A stretch of 64,000 nucleotides of DNA, from contig JANJUX010000054.1 of the NCBI GenBank assembly GCA_024710355.1, positions 1 to 64,000 of the forward strand, in the 5' to 3' direction. Made by a program: the position numbers and the translations under genes. The notes below the pieces were generated by a model. That model searched no databases. It had not been told where the DNA came from and worked only from the letters and a program-made list of their open reading frames with translations. This DNA comes from Candidatus Rifleibacteriota bacterium (lineage in GTDB: Bacteria > Muiribacteriota > Ozemobacteria > Ozemobacterales > Ozemobacteraceae). Below are positions 40,305-49,114 of the stretch, piece by piece (positions within the stretch are counted from its first letter, which is position 1; each line of letters begins with the position of its first letter).

Positions 40305-42173
40305 CTATTTGATCTGCCAGCTCATGTGAAGGTATTCGCTGCCGGTCTCGCGCACTTCGCCGATAAAGTTGTCGCCTTCCATCCAGACCGTGTTCATTTT
40401 ACCGGTCTTTTCGTCTGGCACGCGGTAAAAGCATTTGCACTCAAAAATTTTGCCCAGTGGCATTTTGAGAGGGGCTTCGAATTCGTCATCGGCTACCGGC
40501 AGCATCGGCACAGCTTTGCGCCCTGAATCCCAGTTGCCCAGTTCAGAACAGTTACCGGTCACGAACATCTGCGCCTTTTCAGGCAGATAATCGACCTTAA
40601 GCTTCAGCGTAAACTTCTTCATGCCCCAGCTTTTTTCATGATGATAGCGTCGCTGCCAGTGCCTGAAAGCCTTTTCATAAAAGCCGGGTTCTGAAGCCGG
40701 CAGATAAACAGCAAAGCTTTTTGCCGGCAGAAAGGTTTCGAGGCGCCCCTGACGCAGCAGAGCCCGGTTCGCGCCGAGAGCCGGCTCGAGAATTTTCTGT
40801 TTTTTCGCGGTCGCGAACGGAAAATCGCAGGCGATCTCGCGCGGCTGATCGCCGTTGTTGATAACCACGACCGCGAGCGCATCCGGCGTCAGGCGGCCAT
40901 AAACCAGAGCAGTTTCGTCAGCATGAATATGGCACTGCAGGCCGCGACGCAAAACATCGTTACCGCGCCGCAGCGCGATCAGATCACGGGTCAGCCGATA
41001 TAGTTCGTTGTCTTCGTCAAAAACCATCGAACGCCGGTTTTCGGGCAACTTGCCATGAACGCCTTCCAGACCGTTTTCGTTACCATAGGTCAATACCGGC
41101 ACCCCGCGTGAAGTCAGCAGAAATGCGAGAGCCAGCGCGTATTTCTGCCGGTCGCCACCGCATGAGGTTATGAAGCGGTCGAGATCGTGGTTATCGAGAA
41201 AAGTTGCCAGCAGACCCGCGTCGGGGTAATTGCGGTCATAATAAAGGCGCGAAGCCAGCTGTCGGCAGTCGCCACCGGCGGCAAAAACCGCCTTCATCGT
41301 GTAATAAAGCGGAAAATCAAACAGAGTGCTGAACTCACCATCGTTCCAGACCTGCCGGGTCTCGACCGGGTCACCGTTGAGATACTCGCCCAGCAGCAGA
41401 AAATCTTTGCCGCCGACCCTTCTGGCATTGGCATTGAAATCGCGCCAGAAATCGGCCGGCACATGCTTTACCGCATCGAGTCTGAAGCCATCCGGGCGCA
41501 GCTTCTCGATCCAGGTTCTTGCAACCAGTCTGAAAAAGGTTTTTACCACCGGCTTCTGCGAGGCAAAGTCAGGCAGACCGAAGATGCTGCGATTAACCAG
41601 CTCTTCTTTGTCGCTCCAGTTTTTTATCTCACCACCGGCATTGAACCAGTCAGGGTTGGTTTGAATGAAAGGTGCATTGTAACCCATGTGGTTGACGACC
41701 ATATCGAGCAGCAGCTTGTGGTTTCGCTTCTGCAACTGGTGCCGCAATTCGACAAGCTCTTCTTCGGTGCCGAAGCGACGGTCTACCGTCCAGAAGTCAT
41801 GCGGCCAGTAGCCATGGTAGGCATGCTGTTTGTAAAAGCGGTCGGGCCGGTTGGTAAAAAACGGGCTCAGCCATATACCGGTCACGCCAAGGCGGTCGAG
41901 ATAATCGAGCTTCTCGATAAGACCGGCGATATCGCCACCATGAAAGCCTTCAAGATCCTTTTCGTCGACTTCGTGATCATTGGACCGGTTGCCATTGTAA
42001 AAGCGGTCGATCAGCACAAAATACAGTATCTGATCTTTCCATGAATCACAGGTGTCTGAGCCCGCAACTGTGGGCTTCTGAATGCGTTTTTCAGCAGCTG
42101 TAACAGCATCTGAACCAGTCAGACATGGCAGAAAAACAGATAGTAAAATGGCGACGAAAAGCTTCCTCATCAT
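40305..42173 (-). CDS. Secreted alpha-amylase (GH13) with C-terminal CBM20-like domain
   Basis: Signal peptide; LLLDMVVNHMGYNAPF, DGFRLDAVKHVP, LLGEYLNGD, ATFLDNHDLDRF; C-terminal FTLKLKVDYLPEKAQMFVTGNCSELGNWDSGRKAVPM. Confidence 0.93.
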   Translation of the reverse strand: MMRKLFVAILLSVFLPCLTGSDAVTAAEKRIQKPTVAGSDTCDSWKDQILYFVLIDRFYNGNRSNDHEVDEKDLEGFHGGDIAGLIEKLDYLDRLGVTGIWLSPFFTNRPDRFYKQHAYHGYWPHDFWTVDRRFGTEEELVELRHQLQKRNHKLLLDMVVNHMGYNAPFIQTNPDWFNAGGEIKNWSDKEELVNRSIFGLPDFASQKPVVKTFFRLVARTWIEKLRPDGFRLDAVKHVPADFWRDFNANARRVGGKDFLLLGEYLNGDPVETRQVWNDGEFSTLFDFPLYYTMKAVFAAGGDCRQLASRLYYDRNYPDAGLLATFLDNHDLDRFITSCGGDRQKYALALAFLLTSRGVPVLTYGNENGLEGVHGKLPENRRSMVFDEDNELYRLTRDLIALRRGNDVLRRGLQCHIHADETALVYGRLTPDALAVVVINNGDQPREIACDFPFATAKKQKILEPALGANRALLRQGRLETFLPAKSFAVYLPASEPGFYEKAFRHWQRRYHHEKSWGMKKFTLKLKVDYLPEKAQMFVTGNCSELGNWDSGRKAVPMLPVADDEFEAPLKMPLGKIFECKCFYRVPDEKTGKMNTVWMEGDNFIGEVRETGSEYLHMSWQIK

Positions 42174-42315
42174 GTTAAAGACCTTTCAGTGATTTCCTCA
42201 GTATTATACCAGCTAACCACCCGCTTTCAGAAAAATTGATAAATTTGCATTTTTTGCTTAAAATATTGCGGATATCCCAGCATCATGACGCGGCAATTGC
42301 CTCTGAAAGAAACAC

Positions 42316-43491
42316 ATGCAAACCATTCAGCTGACTTTGAAGAAAAACAAGGAATTTTCACTGCTCAAGGGGCACCCCTGGGCTTATGGCGAAGCTTTTC
42401 GCGAAGTTCCGGCCGGCCTGCGCACCGGCGACCGGGTCGAGGTGCTCTCTCATAAACAGCAGCTTCTCGGGGTTGGCTATGCCGACATCGACTCAAAGAT
42501 ACTTGTCAGAATGCTGCCGATCGACCGCAACGAAAGTTTTGCCGATGGCATCAGCCGCCTGATCAGGCAGGCAGTCGCACATCGCCTCGATTTTTTCAAG
42601 AACCCCGACACCAACGCCTTTCGCGTGATCAACGGTGAAGGCGACGGCCTGCCAGGCCTGATTGCCGACCGCTATGCCGGAGCCGTTTCGCTGCAGATCT
42701 ATACCCTGGCCCTTGAACCATTCATCGATAAGATTGTCAAAGCTTTGCGCGACTCACTCAAAGACCTTAAATGGGTCTGGCGCCGCAACCAGATCAGAAT
42801 CGCCAAAGCTGCCGCCGCCGAGCTGGTTTTTGGCCAGAACCTGCCCGAAAAAATCGAATTCAGAGAAAACGGCCTCAAATTCACCACCGACCTGATCAAT
42901 GGCCAGAAAACCGGCTTTTTTCTCGATCAGCGCGATAACCGCCAGTTGATCAGGAACGTCGCCGCCGGCCGCTCGTTTCTCAATGTCTGCGGCTATACTG
43001 GCGCCTTCACAGTTGCGGCAATTGCCGGCGGCGCCCGCGAAAGCGTCACCGTCGACATAGCCAAACCTGCTTTAATCGAGGCCGAACAGATTCTCAAACT
43101 GAACGGTTTCGGCGGCCCGCACCACAAAATGGTTTGTTCAGACATGTACGATTACCTCAAGAGCTGCCAGCCGGGCAGTTTCGATCTGGTCGTGCTCGAC
43201 CCGCCGTCGATGGCCAAAAGCCGCAAAGATGTCGAAAAAGCTGTCAGAGCCTATCGACGCCTCAACCTCGACGGCGTCAGAGTCGTCAAAAAGGGCGGCC
43301 TGCTGTTTACCGCTTCATGCAGCAGTCAGGTATCGCGCAGCGAGTTTCTCGATGCGGTGCGCGAGGCAATCGCCGCCGCCGGCCGCCAGGCTCAGATCGT
43401 TCACGAATCTTTTCACGCTCCCGATCACCCTACCGCCCTCGCCCACCCCGAAGGTTCCTATCTCAAGGGCCTGCTGCTGCGGGTTTACTAA
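42316..43491 (+). CDS. Class I rRNA methyltransferase (RlmI-like, PUA domain)
   Basis: LKKNKEFSLLKGHPWAYGEAF; INGEGDGLPGLIADRYAG; FLDQRDNRQLIRNVAAGRSFLNVCGYTGAFTVAAIAGGA; LVVLDPPSMAKSRKD. Confidence 0.92.
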   Translation: MQTIQLTLKKNKEFSLLKGHPWAYGEAFREVPAGLRTGDRVEVLSHKQQLLGVGYADIDSKILVRMLPIDRNESFADGISRLIRQAVAHRLDFFKNPDTNAFRVINGEGDGLPGLIADRYAGAVSLQIYTLALEPFIDKIVKALRDSLKDLKWVWRRNQIRIAKAAAAELVFGQNLPEKIEFRENGLKFTTDLINGQKTGFFLDQRDNRQLIRNVAAGRSFLNVCGYTGAFTVAAIAGGARESVTVDIAKPALIEAEQILKLNGFGGPHHKMVCSDMYDYLKSCQPGSFDLVVLDPPSMAKSRKDVEKAVRAYRRLNLDGVRVVKKGGLLFTASCSSQVSRSEFLDAVREAIAAAGRQAQIVHESFHAPDHPTALAHPEGSYLKGLLLRVY

Positions 43492-43503
43492 GGCGGTTAA
43501 AAT

Positions 43504-43938
43504 ATGCAGTCGCGTAAGACCATAGAAGTCGCCGCCGCCGTTCTCATTCACGACAACCGGGTGCTGCTGGCTAAACGCCGGGGCGGCCATCTCGACAATC
43601 TCTGGGAATTCCCCGGCGGCAAGCTCGAAGTCGGCGAAAGCGCCGAACACGCGGCAAAACGCGAACTGCACGAAGAGCTCGATATCAGCATTGTTGCCGA
43701 AAAAACCATGCTGGTGCTCGAACATGCCTACCCCGACATTACCGTCAGGCTGCACTTTGTCAAATGCCGCTTTTCTGACACATTCGAAGAATGCCTGCAG
43801 AAAACCATTAAAAACCCTGAAGTCGGCTGGTATACGCCGCACGACTTCCCGCTCGAAGAATTCTGCCCTGCCGACCGCATCGCCGCCATCAATCTTCCGT
43901 GGCCACAAATAATACAAATCGAGGAAAGAAATGACTGA
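43504..43938 (+). CDS. NUDIX hydrolase (MutT-like)
   Basis: Nudix box GGKLEVGESAEHAAKRELHEELDI. Confidence 0.93.
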   Translation: MQSRKTIEVAAAVLIHDNRVLLAKRRGGHLDNLWEFPGGKLEVGESAEHAAKRELHEELDISIVAEKTMLVLEHAYPDITVRLHFVKCRFSDTFEECLQKTIKNPEVGWYTPHDFPLEEFCPADRIAAINLPWPQIIQIEERND

Positions 43939-45001
43939 AAAACCCCTGATTCTGGTTATCAACCCCGGCTCGACTTCAACCAAAATCGCCCTTTATAAAG
44001 GCGAAGAGCCATACAAGGAACTCGACATCACCCACTCTGCCGCTGATCTGGCAGGCTTTGGCAACAATCTCGAACAGCTCGATTTCCGATTTGCTGCAGT
44101 CGAAAAAGCACTTGCCGACTGGGGCTGCAAAGCTTCTGACCTGAAAGCCGCGATTGGCCGAGGCGGCCCGCTAAAACCTCTCAGCGGCGGCGTTTACCAT
44201 GTCGGCGAATCGCTGATGAATGACCTGCAGTCGGGCAAACTCGTCGATCACGCTTCGATTCTTGGTGGCCTGATTGCCTGCCGTGTTGCGAAAACCGCGA
44301 AAATACCGGCATTTATCGCTGACCCGGTTTCGGTCGATGAATTCGATGATATCGCCAGAATCAGCGGCTACCCTGAGATTCCGCGCATTTCACTCTCGCA
44401 CGCTCTCAACATCAAGTCAGTAGTGGCTGAAGTCGCCCGCGAAGACGGCAAAAAGCCAGAAGATGTCAACTATATCGTCGCCCATCTCGGCGGCGGCATC
44501 TCGATTGCAGCCCATCGCAAGGGCCGCCAGATCGACGTCAACAACGCCAACGACGCCGGCCCTTTCTCACCGGAGCGCTGCGGCACTCTGCCACTCGGTG
44601 GCCTCCTGAAAATAGCCTTCAGCGGCAAATACACCATGAACGAACTGAAGAAGCAGCTGGTAGGCAAAGGCGGCCTGGTAGCCCATCTCGGCACCTCTGA
44701 CTGCCGCGAAGTCGTCAAACGCATTGAAGCCGGCGACGCGAAGGCCAAACTGGTTCTCGAAGCCATGGCCTATACGATTGCCAAAGAAATCGGTGCCATG
44801 GCGACTGTTTTAAAAGGCGAAATCGACGCGATCATTCTCACCGGCGGCATCGCCCAGAACCCTTATGTCGTCAGATGCATAACCGAGCGGGTTTCGTTTC
44901 TCGCTCCGGTCAGAATGAAGCCCGGACAGAACGAGCTGAAAGCTCTGGCGGCACATGCCTGCCGCGCCCTTGCCGAACCCGCGATCGTTAAGGAATATTG
45001 A
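43931..45001 (+). CDS. buk: Butyrate kinase
   Basis: LILVINPGSTSTKIALYKGEEPY; AHLGGGISIAAHRKGRQIDVNNANDAGPFSPERCGTLPL. Confidence 0.93.
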   Translation: MTEKPLILVINPGSTSTKIALYKGEEPYKELDITHSAADLAGFGNNLEQLDFRFAAVEKALADWGCKASDLKAAIGRGGPLKPLSGGVYHVGESLMNDLQSGKLVDHASILGGLIACRVAKTAKIPAFIADPVSVDEFDDIARISGYPEIPRISLSHALNIKSVVAEVAREDGKKPEDVNYIVAHLGGGISIAAHRKGRQIDVNNANDAGPFSPERCGTLPLGGLLKIAFSGKYTMNELKKQLVGKGGLVAHLGTSDCREVVKRIEAGDAKAKLVLEAMAYTIAKEIGAMATVLKGEIDAIILTGGIAQNPYVVRCITERVSFLAPVRMKPGQNELKALAAHACRALAEPAIVKEY

Positions 45002-45054
45002 TAAAACGATGCTTGCTGATAAATTTACAAACTTTTGCAACAAAGGTGTTTCAG

Positions 45055-45085
45055 CCACAGATCGACACGGATAAACTCAGATGCA
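45055..45085. repeat. Three degenerate 10-bp tandem units in the buk-ptb intergenic region
   Basis: CACAGATCGA / CACGGATAAA / CTCAGATGCA. Confidence 0.45.
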
Positions 45086-45135
45086 GCCTGAAAATGTGTT
45101 TTAATTACCGATAAAAGACCCATCAAGGAGAGAAT

Positions 45136-46023
45136 ATGAATTTTGCAGATATCGACAAACTTCTCGGCACTCGCCGGGTTCCGCTAGCAGTATGCATGCC
45201 CGAAGAAACTGATACGGTCATGGCCGCCTACGAAGCCAGCAACATGGGCTTTGTCGAATGTATTTTCGTCGGCAACCAGGAAATAATCAAGGGCTACATT
45301 GACCAGGTCGCCCCCGGTTTCAAACCGGAAATCATTCATGCCGCGACTCCCGAAGAAGCCGCGTTCAAATCAGTTGAACTGGTGCGCACCAACCGCGCCA
45401 GCGCCCTGATGAAAGGCAATATATCGACCCCGATCCTGCTCAAGGCCATTCTCAACAAAGAAACCGGCATCAAAAACTCCGACGTGCTTTCGCACGTTCT
45501 TGTCTTCGAGTGGGAAAACAGCCTGCGCTTTCTCACCGATGGCGGCATGCTCCCCCACCCGACCCTCGAAGAAAAAATCGAACTGATCAACAATGCCAAA
45601 GCACTCGCCAAAAAGCTCGGGTGTGATGTTCCCCGCGTTGCGGTTCTCTCGTCAGTAGAAAAGGTTAACCCGAAAATTCAGAGCACTCTCGACGCCGCTG
45701 TTCTCGCCAAAATGGGCGAACGCGGCCAGTTCGGCAAAGATTGCATCGTTGACGGCCCGCTGGCCCTCGACAACGCCATATCTCTTGAATCTGCGCATCA
45801 CAAGGGTCTGTTCAACGAAGTGGTCGGCCGCGCCGACATTTTGATCGCTCCAGATATCGACACCGGCAACATTCTGGGCAAAACCCTGCTTTATTTCGGC
45901 AATACGCCGGCTGGCGGCATGATTATCGGCGCCCGCTGCCCGGTAGTCATGCTCTCTCGATCAGACGACCGCCAGACCCGGATTAATTCGATCAAACTGG
46001 CCCTGGCCGCTGGAAAAATGTAA
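45136..46023 (+). CDS. ptb: Phosphate butyryltransferase (phosphate acetyl/butyryl transferase family)
   Basis: VPLAVCMPEETDTVMAAYEASNMGFVECIFVG; ALMKGNISTPILLKAILNKETGI; PDIDTGNILGKTLLYFG. Confidence 0.9.
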   Translation: MNFADIDKLLGTRRVPLAVCMPEETDTVMAAYEASNMGFVECIFVGNQEIIKGYIDQVAPGFKPEIIHAATPEEAAFKSVELVRTNRASALMKGNISTPILLKAILNKETGIKNSDVLSHVLVFEWENSLRFLTDGGMLPHPTLEEKIELINNAKALAKKLGCDVPRVAVLSSVEKVNPKIQSTLDAAVLAKMGERGQFGKDCIVDGPLALDNAISLESAHHKGLFNEVVGRADILIAPDIDTGNILGKTLLYFGNTPAGGMIIGARCPVVMLSRSDDRQTRINSIKLALAAGKM

Positions 46024-47413
46024 AGAAGATTCGCAGCAATCCGGTCAACAGACGAATTGCCACCCGGCTCAGACGAAGAATGCCACTGCCGGGTGGCAAT
46101 TTTGCCAATGACGGGCCAACTCTGCGATAAAGTCTTATAAACACCCGACCCGGCCAGTAATGGCGCAGACAGTTATCACGCCAGCTCCGCAGAAAGACCG
46201 TTTCGGGGTGCTCTTCGCCAAAAACTCTGGTGGCAACGAAGCAGAGCTCATCCTTCTCGTCTTTTTCAGATCTGTCTCTGAAAATTGAGTAAACATCGAA
46301 GGTCGAATCGATCTGTCTGATTCTTTCCATTGTTTTTTGAGCCTTCAACGGCTCTGCCGATCTGATATGGCAACGATAAACACCGGCCAGAGCCGTCAGA
46401 TTGTTACCGTCGAAGGCTATTGCGTCAAGAAAACGGCTGAGTGCACTTTCAACCTTAGCGATCTGGCCAGGGCTGCCGGGTTTTTCAAGTTCAGCCTTAC
46501 TGAGCAGGTCGAGCCCTTCTTTGAGGTTCTGATCGAAAATCTGGGCTTCAAGAGCTTTTTTCAGGCGCTGCGCCCGCGAATTATTCGGGTTGTTCTTGAG
46601 AACCGCAAGAACACAGGCCTGTCCTTCCTTGAGGTGCTTCAGTTTCTGCAAAGCCTCGGCCTTGGCAAGCAGCAGATCAGGGTGCAGCGGGTCGGTTTCG
46701 AGCCCCAGGTTCACGACCTCGATAACTGCGTCGTAATGCGCACTCTCTTCGTGTTTCTTTGCCGCGGCACAGGTTGCCTGCGAACGGGTTTCGGTCAAAT
46801 CACGCCAGTATTTGCGTGCCTCGGTCAAACGATTCTGAAAAAAACTCTGATGCTCGACATCGCCAAGCTCGGTATAAATCTGCACCAATGCCTGAATCGC
46901 CGCCGTTTCATTCGGTTCGAAATCGAGAATGGCGATATATGACCGTGCCATCTCCTCAAGGTCTTCTCGATGCGAATGCCAGAAGGCTTTTGCATAGGGT
47001 GCCATATTATCACGATCATGTGCGTCGGGATTTTCTTCGATGAATCGCGAAGTTTTCGCTATCAGCTGATTCCATTGTGCCCGGCATTTATTAAGGTTGT
47101 CCTGAATGACATCCTGGCGAAAGCGCTCATAATCGTATTTATCATGCATGAATACCGGCCACTCGAAAAAGAGCCGGCGAAAATGTTCGTAGGCTTCCTT
47201 CTTCTGTCCCTGTTTCTCGCGCAGTCTGCCCACCCGGTAAAAATAGGCGGCCGTCTCGCCATTTTTCTTTTTCAGCTCATCCAGCTGAGTCTGGGCGGCA
47301 TCAAAGCGTTCAAGCAGCAGAGCGTCCTCGAATGCGCCGTTAAAATCACGTTGCGCATCGGTAAAAAATTCGTTTTGCGTTTTCAGACCCTTTTCCGTTT
47401 TTTCAGCTGACAT
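45992..47413 (-). CDS. TPR-like protein with C-terminal hydrophobic segment
   Basis: Helical repeat pattern (LDFEPNETAAIQALVQIYTELGDVEHQ...; ALETDPLHPDLLLAKAEALQKL-like), C-terminus VAIRLLTGLLRIFFTFF; overlaps the ptb 3' end convergently. Confidence 0.7.
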   Translation of the reverse strand: MSAEKTEKGLKTQNEFFTDAQRDFNGAFEDALLLERFDAAQTQLDELKKKNGETAAYFYRVGRLREKQGQKKEAYEHFRRLFFEWPVFMHDKYDYERFRQDVIQDNLNKCRAQWNQLIAKTSRFIEENPDAHDRDNMAPYAKAFWHSHREDLEEMARSYIAILDFEPNETAAIQALVQIYTELGDVEHQSFFQNRLTEARKYWRDLTETRSQATCAAAKKHEESAHYDAVIEVVNLGLETDPLHPDLLLAKAEALQKLKHLKEGQACVLAVLKNNPNNSRAQRLKKALEAQIFDQNLKEGLDLLSKAELEKPGSPGQIAKVESALSRFLDAIAFDGNNLTALAGVYRCHIRSAEPLKAQKTMERIRQIDSTFDVYSIFRDRSEKDEKDELCFVATRVFGEEHPETVFLRSWRDNCLRHYWPGRVFIRLYRRVGPSLAKLPPGSGILRLSRVAIRLLTGLLRIFFTFFQRPGPV

Positions 47414-47515
47414 GGTCAGTCCTCATTATTGCTTTCTTTTTTTTAATCCTCTCAATATGATACAATAATACCACCAGATACAACAATATTTTAGGAAAGA
47501 GCGTGAGAGTGCCAG

Positions 47516-49051
47516 ATGTTTTCTCAAATCTCTGCTGCCACCATCGACGGTTTTGAGGCCCTGCCCGTTTCAGTCGAAACCGATATTGCCGGCGGTCTGC
47601 CGGGCTTCGAAATCGTGGGCCTGCCCGATACCTCGGTATCAGAATCACGCCAGCGCATCAGAACCGCGATGAAAAATTCCGGCTGCGCTCTGCCCGCCGG
47701 CAAAATCATCATAAACCTGGCCCCCGCCGACCTGAGAAAAGAAGGCTCGGGGTTTGACCTGCCGATTGCAGTTTCGATACTGGTTTCTCTCGGGCAATTA
47801 CCCGCTGAACCAGCTGCAAAATATCTGTTCGCCGGCGAACTCAGCCTGAATGGCGAACTCCGTCACACCAGAGCCATTCTGCCACTGGCTCTGATGGCGC
47901 TGCAGTATGGCTATAAAGGCATCGTCATACCCAGAACCAACACCCGCGAAGCGCTCGTCGTACCAGACCTTGAAGTTCTCGCCTTCTCAAACCTTGCAGA
48001 ACTGATTTCTGCCTTCTCAGGCGCCACACCCCTGCGCCCCGAAAATCGCGATGCCGGCCATTCTGAACCGTCCCCCGAAACCACGCACACGACCGACATG
48101 TCGACAATCAAAGGTCAGGCCATGGCACGCCGGGCCCTCGAGATTGCCGCGGCCGGAAATCATAATATCCTGCTCGCAGGCCCCCCTGGCTCCGGCAAAA
48201 CACTTCTGGCCAAAGCCCTGCCCACCATTCTGCCGCCGCTCGACTTTGTCGAAGCTCTCGATGTGACCCGTGTCTACAGCATAAAAGGTTTGCTGCCGCC
48301 AGGGGCCGGTCTGATCAGACACAGACCTTTCCGCGAACCGCACCACACAATTTCTGACGTTGCCCTGATCGGTGGCGGGCGCGTTCCGGCACCGGGTGAG
48401 GTTTCGCTCGCCCACCACGGCGTGTTGTTTCTCGATGAATTGCCCGAGTTCCGCAAGTCAGTGCTTGAAGTTCTGCGCGAGCCTCTGACCTCGGGTACGG
48501 TATCGATATCGCGAGCGGCTCAGACCTGCCAGTTTCCGGCCCGGTTTCTGTTTGCGGCAGCGATGAACCCTTGCCCGTGCGGCTTTTCTACTGACCCGGC
48601 ACACAACTGCATCTGTTCAACCGGGCAGCTGGCAAAATACCGTCAGAAAATTTCGGGGCCGCTGCTCGACCGCATCGACCTTCAGATTCAGGTGCCAAGG
48701 CTCAAGCCTGAGGAAATGGCGGGCAAGCCGACCGGCGAAACCTCTGAAACAATCAGAAAACGGGTCATGGCGGCAAGAAACTTTCAGAAACAGCGCAACG
48801 CCAGAGCCGGCGAATTCCTCAACGCGCATCTGCCCGGCAAACTTCTCAACGAGATCTGCCAGATCAGCGATGCCGCGCACAGTATTCTGTTGAACGCAGC
48901 CCGCAAATTTGCGCTTTCGGCCCGCGGCTATGACAAGGTCATCAGAATCGCCCGCACCATTGCCGATCTCGAAGAGGCGAAAGAAGTTCAGATTCCTCAT
49001 ATCGCCGAAGCGCTGCAGTATAGAACCAGAGACCCGTTTCAAAGTGATTGA
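47516..49051 (+). CDS. comM: YifB/ComM-like Mg-chelatase-related AAA+ ATPase
   Basis: VSVETDIAGGLPGFEIVGLPDTSVSESRQRIRTAMKNSG; LLAGPPGSGKTLLAKALPTILPP; LAHHGVLFLDELPEF. Confidence 0.94.
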   Translation: MFSQISAATIDGFEALPVSVETDIAGGLPGFEIVGLPDTSVSESRQRIRTAMKNSGCALPAGKIIINLAPADLRKEGSGFDLPIAVSILVSLGQLPAEPAAKYLFAGELSLNGELRHTRAILPLALMALQYGYKGIVIPRTNTREALVVPDLEVLAFSNLAELISAFSGATPLRPENRDAGHSEPSPETTHTTDMSTIKGQAMARRALEIAAAGNHNILLAGPPGSGKTLLAKALPTILPPLDFVEALDVTRVYSIKGLLPPGAGLIRHRPFREPHHTISDVALIGGGRVPAPGEVSLAHHGVLFLDELPEFRKSVLEVLREPLTSGTVSISRAAQTCQFPARFLFAAAMNPCPCGFSTDPAHNCICSTGQLAKYRQKISGPLLDRIDLQIQVPRLKPEEMAGKPTGETSETIRKRVMAARNFQKQRNARAGEFLNAHLPGKLLNEICQISDAAHSILLNAARKFALSARGYDKVIRIARTIADLEEAKEVQIPHIAEALQYRTRDPFQSD

Positions 49052-49057
49052 TCAGGA

Positions 49058-49086
49058 TTGACAGTTTTGCCTGCTGTTTGTAGCAT
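49058..49086 (+). promoter_or_regulatory. Sigma70-like promoter upstream of the cNMP/MinD-like gene
   Basis: TTGACA - 17 bp - TAGCAT, 28 bp before ATG 49115. Confidence 0.5.
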
Positions 49087-49114
49087 GTGCTTATAGAAAC
49101 GTAGAGGAGCAACC

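Noticed and set aside
41187-42044. 285-aa plus-strand ORF
   Set aside because: Antisense to the GH13 amylase; shadow ORF.
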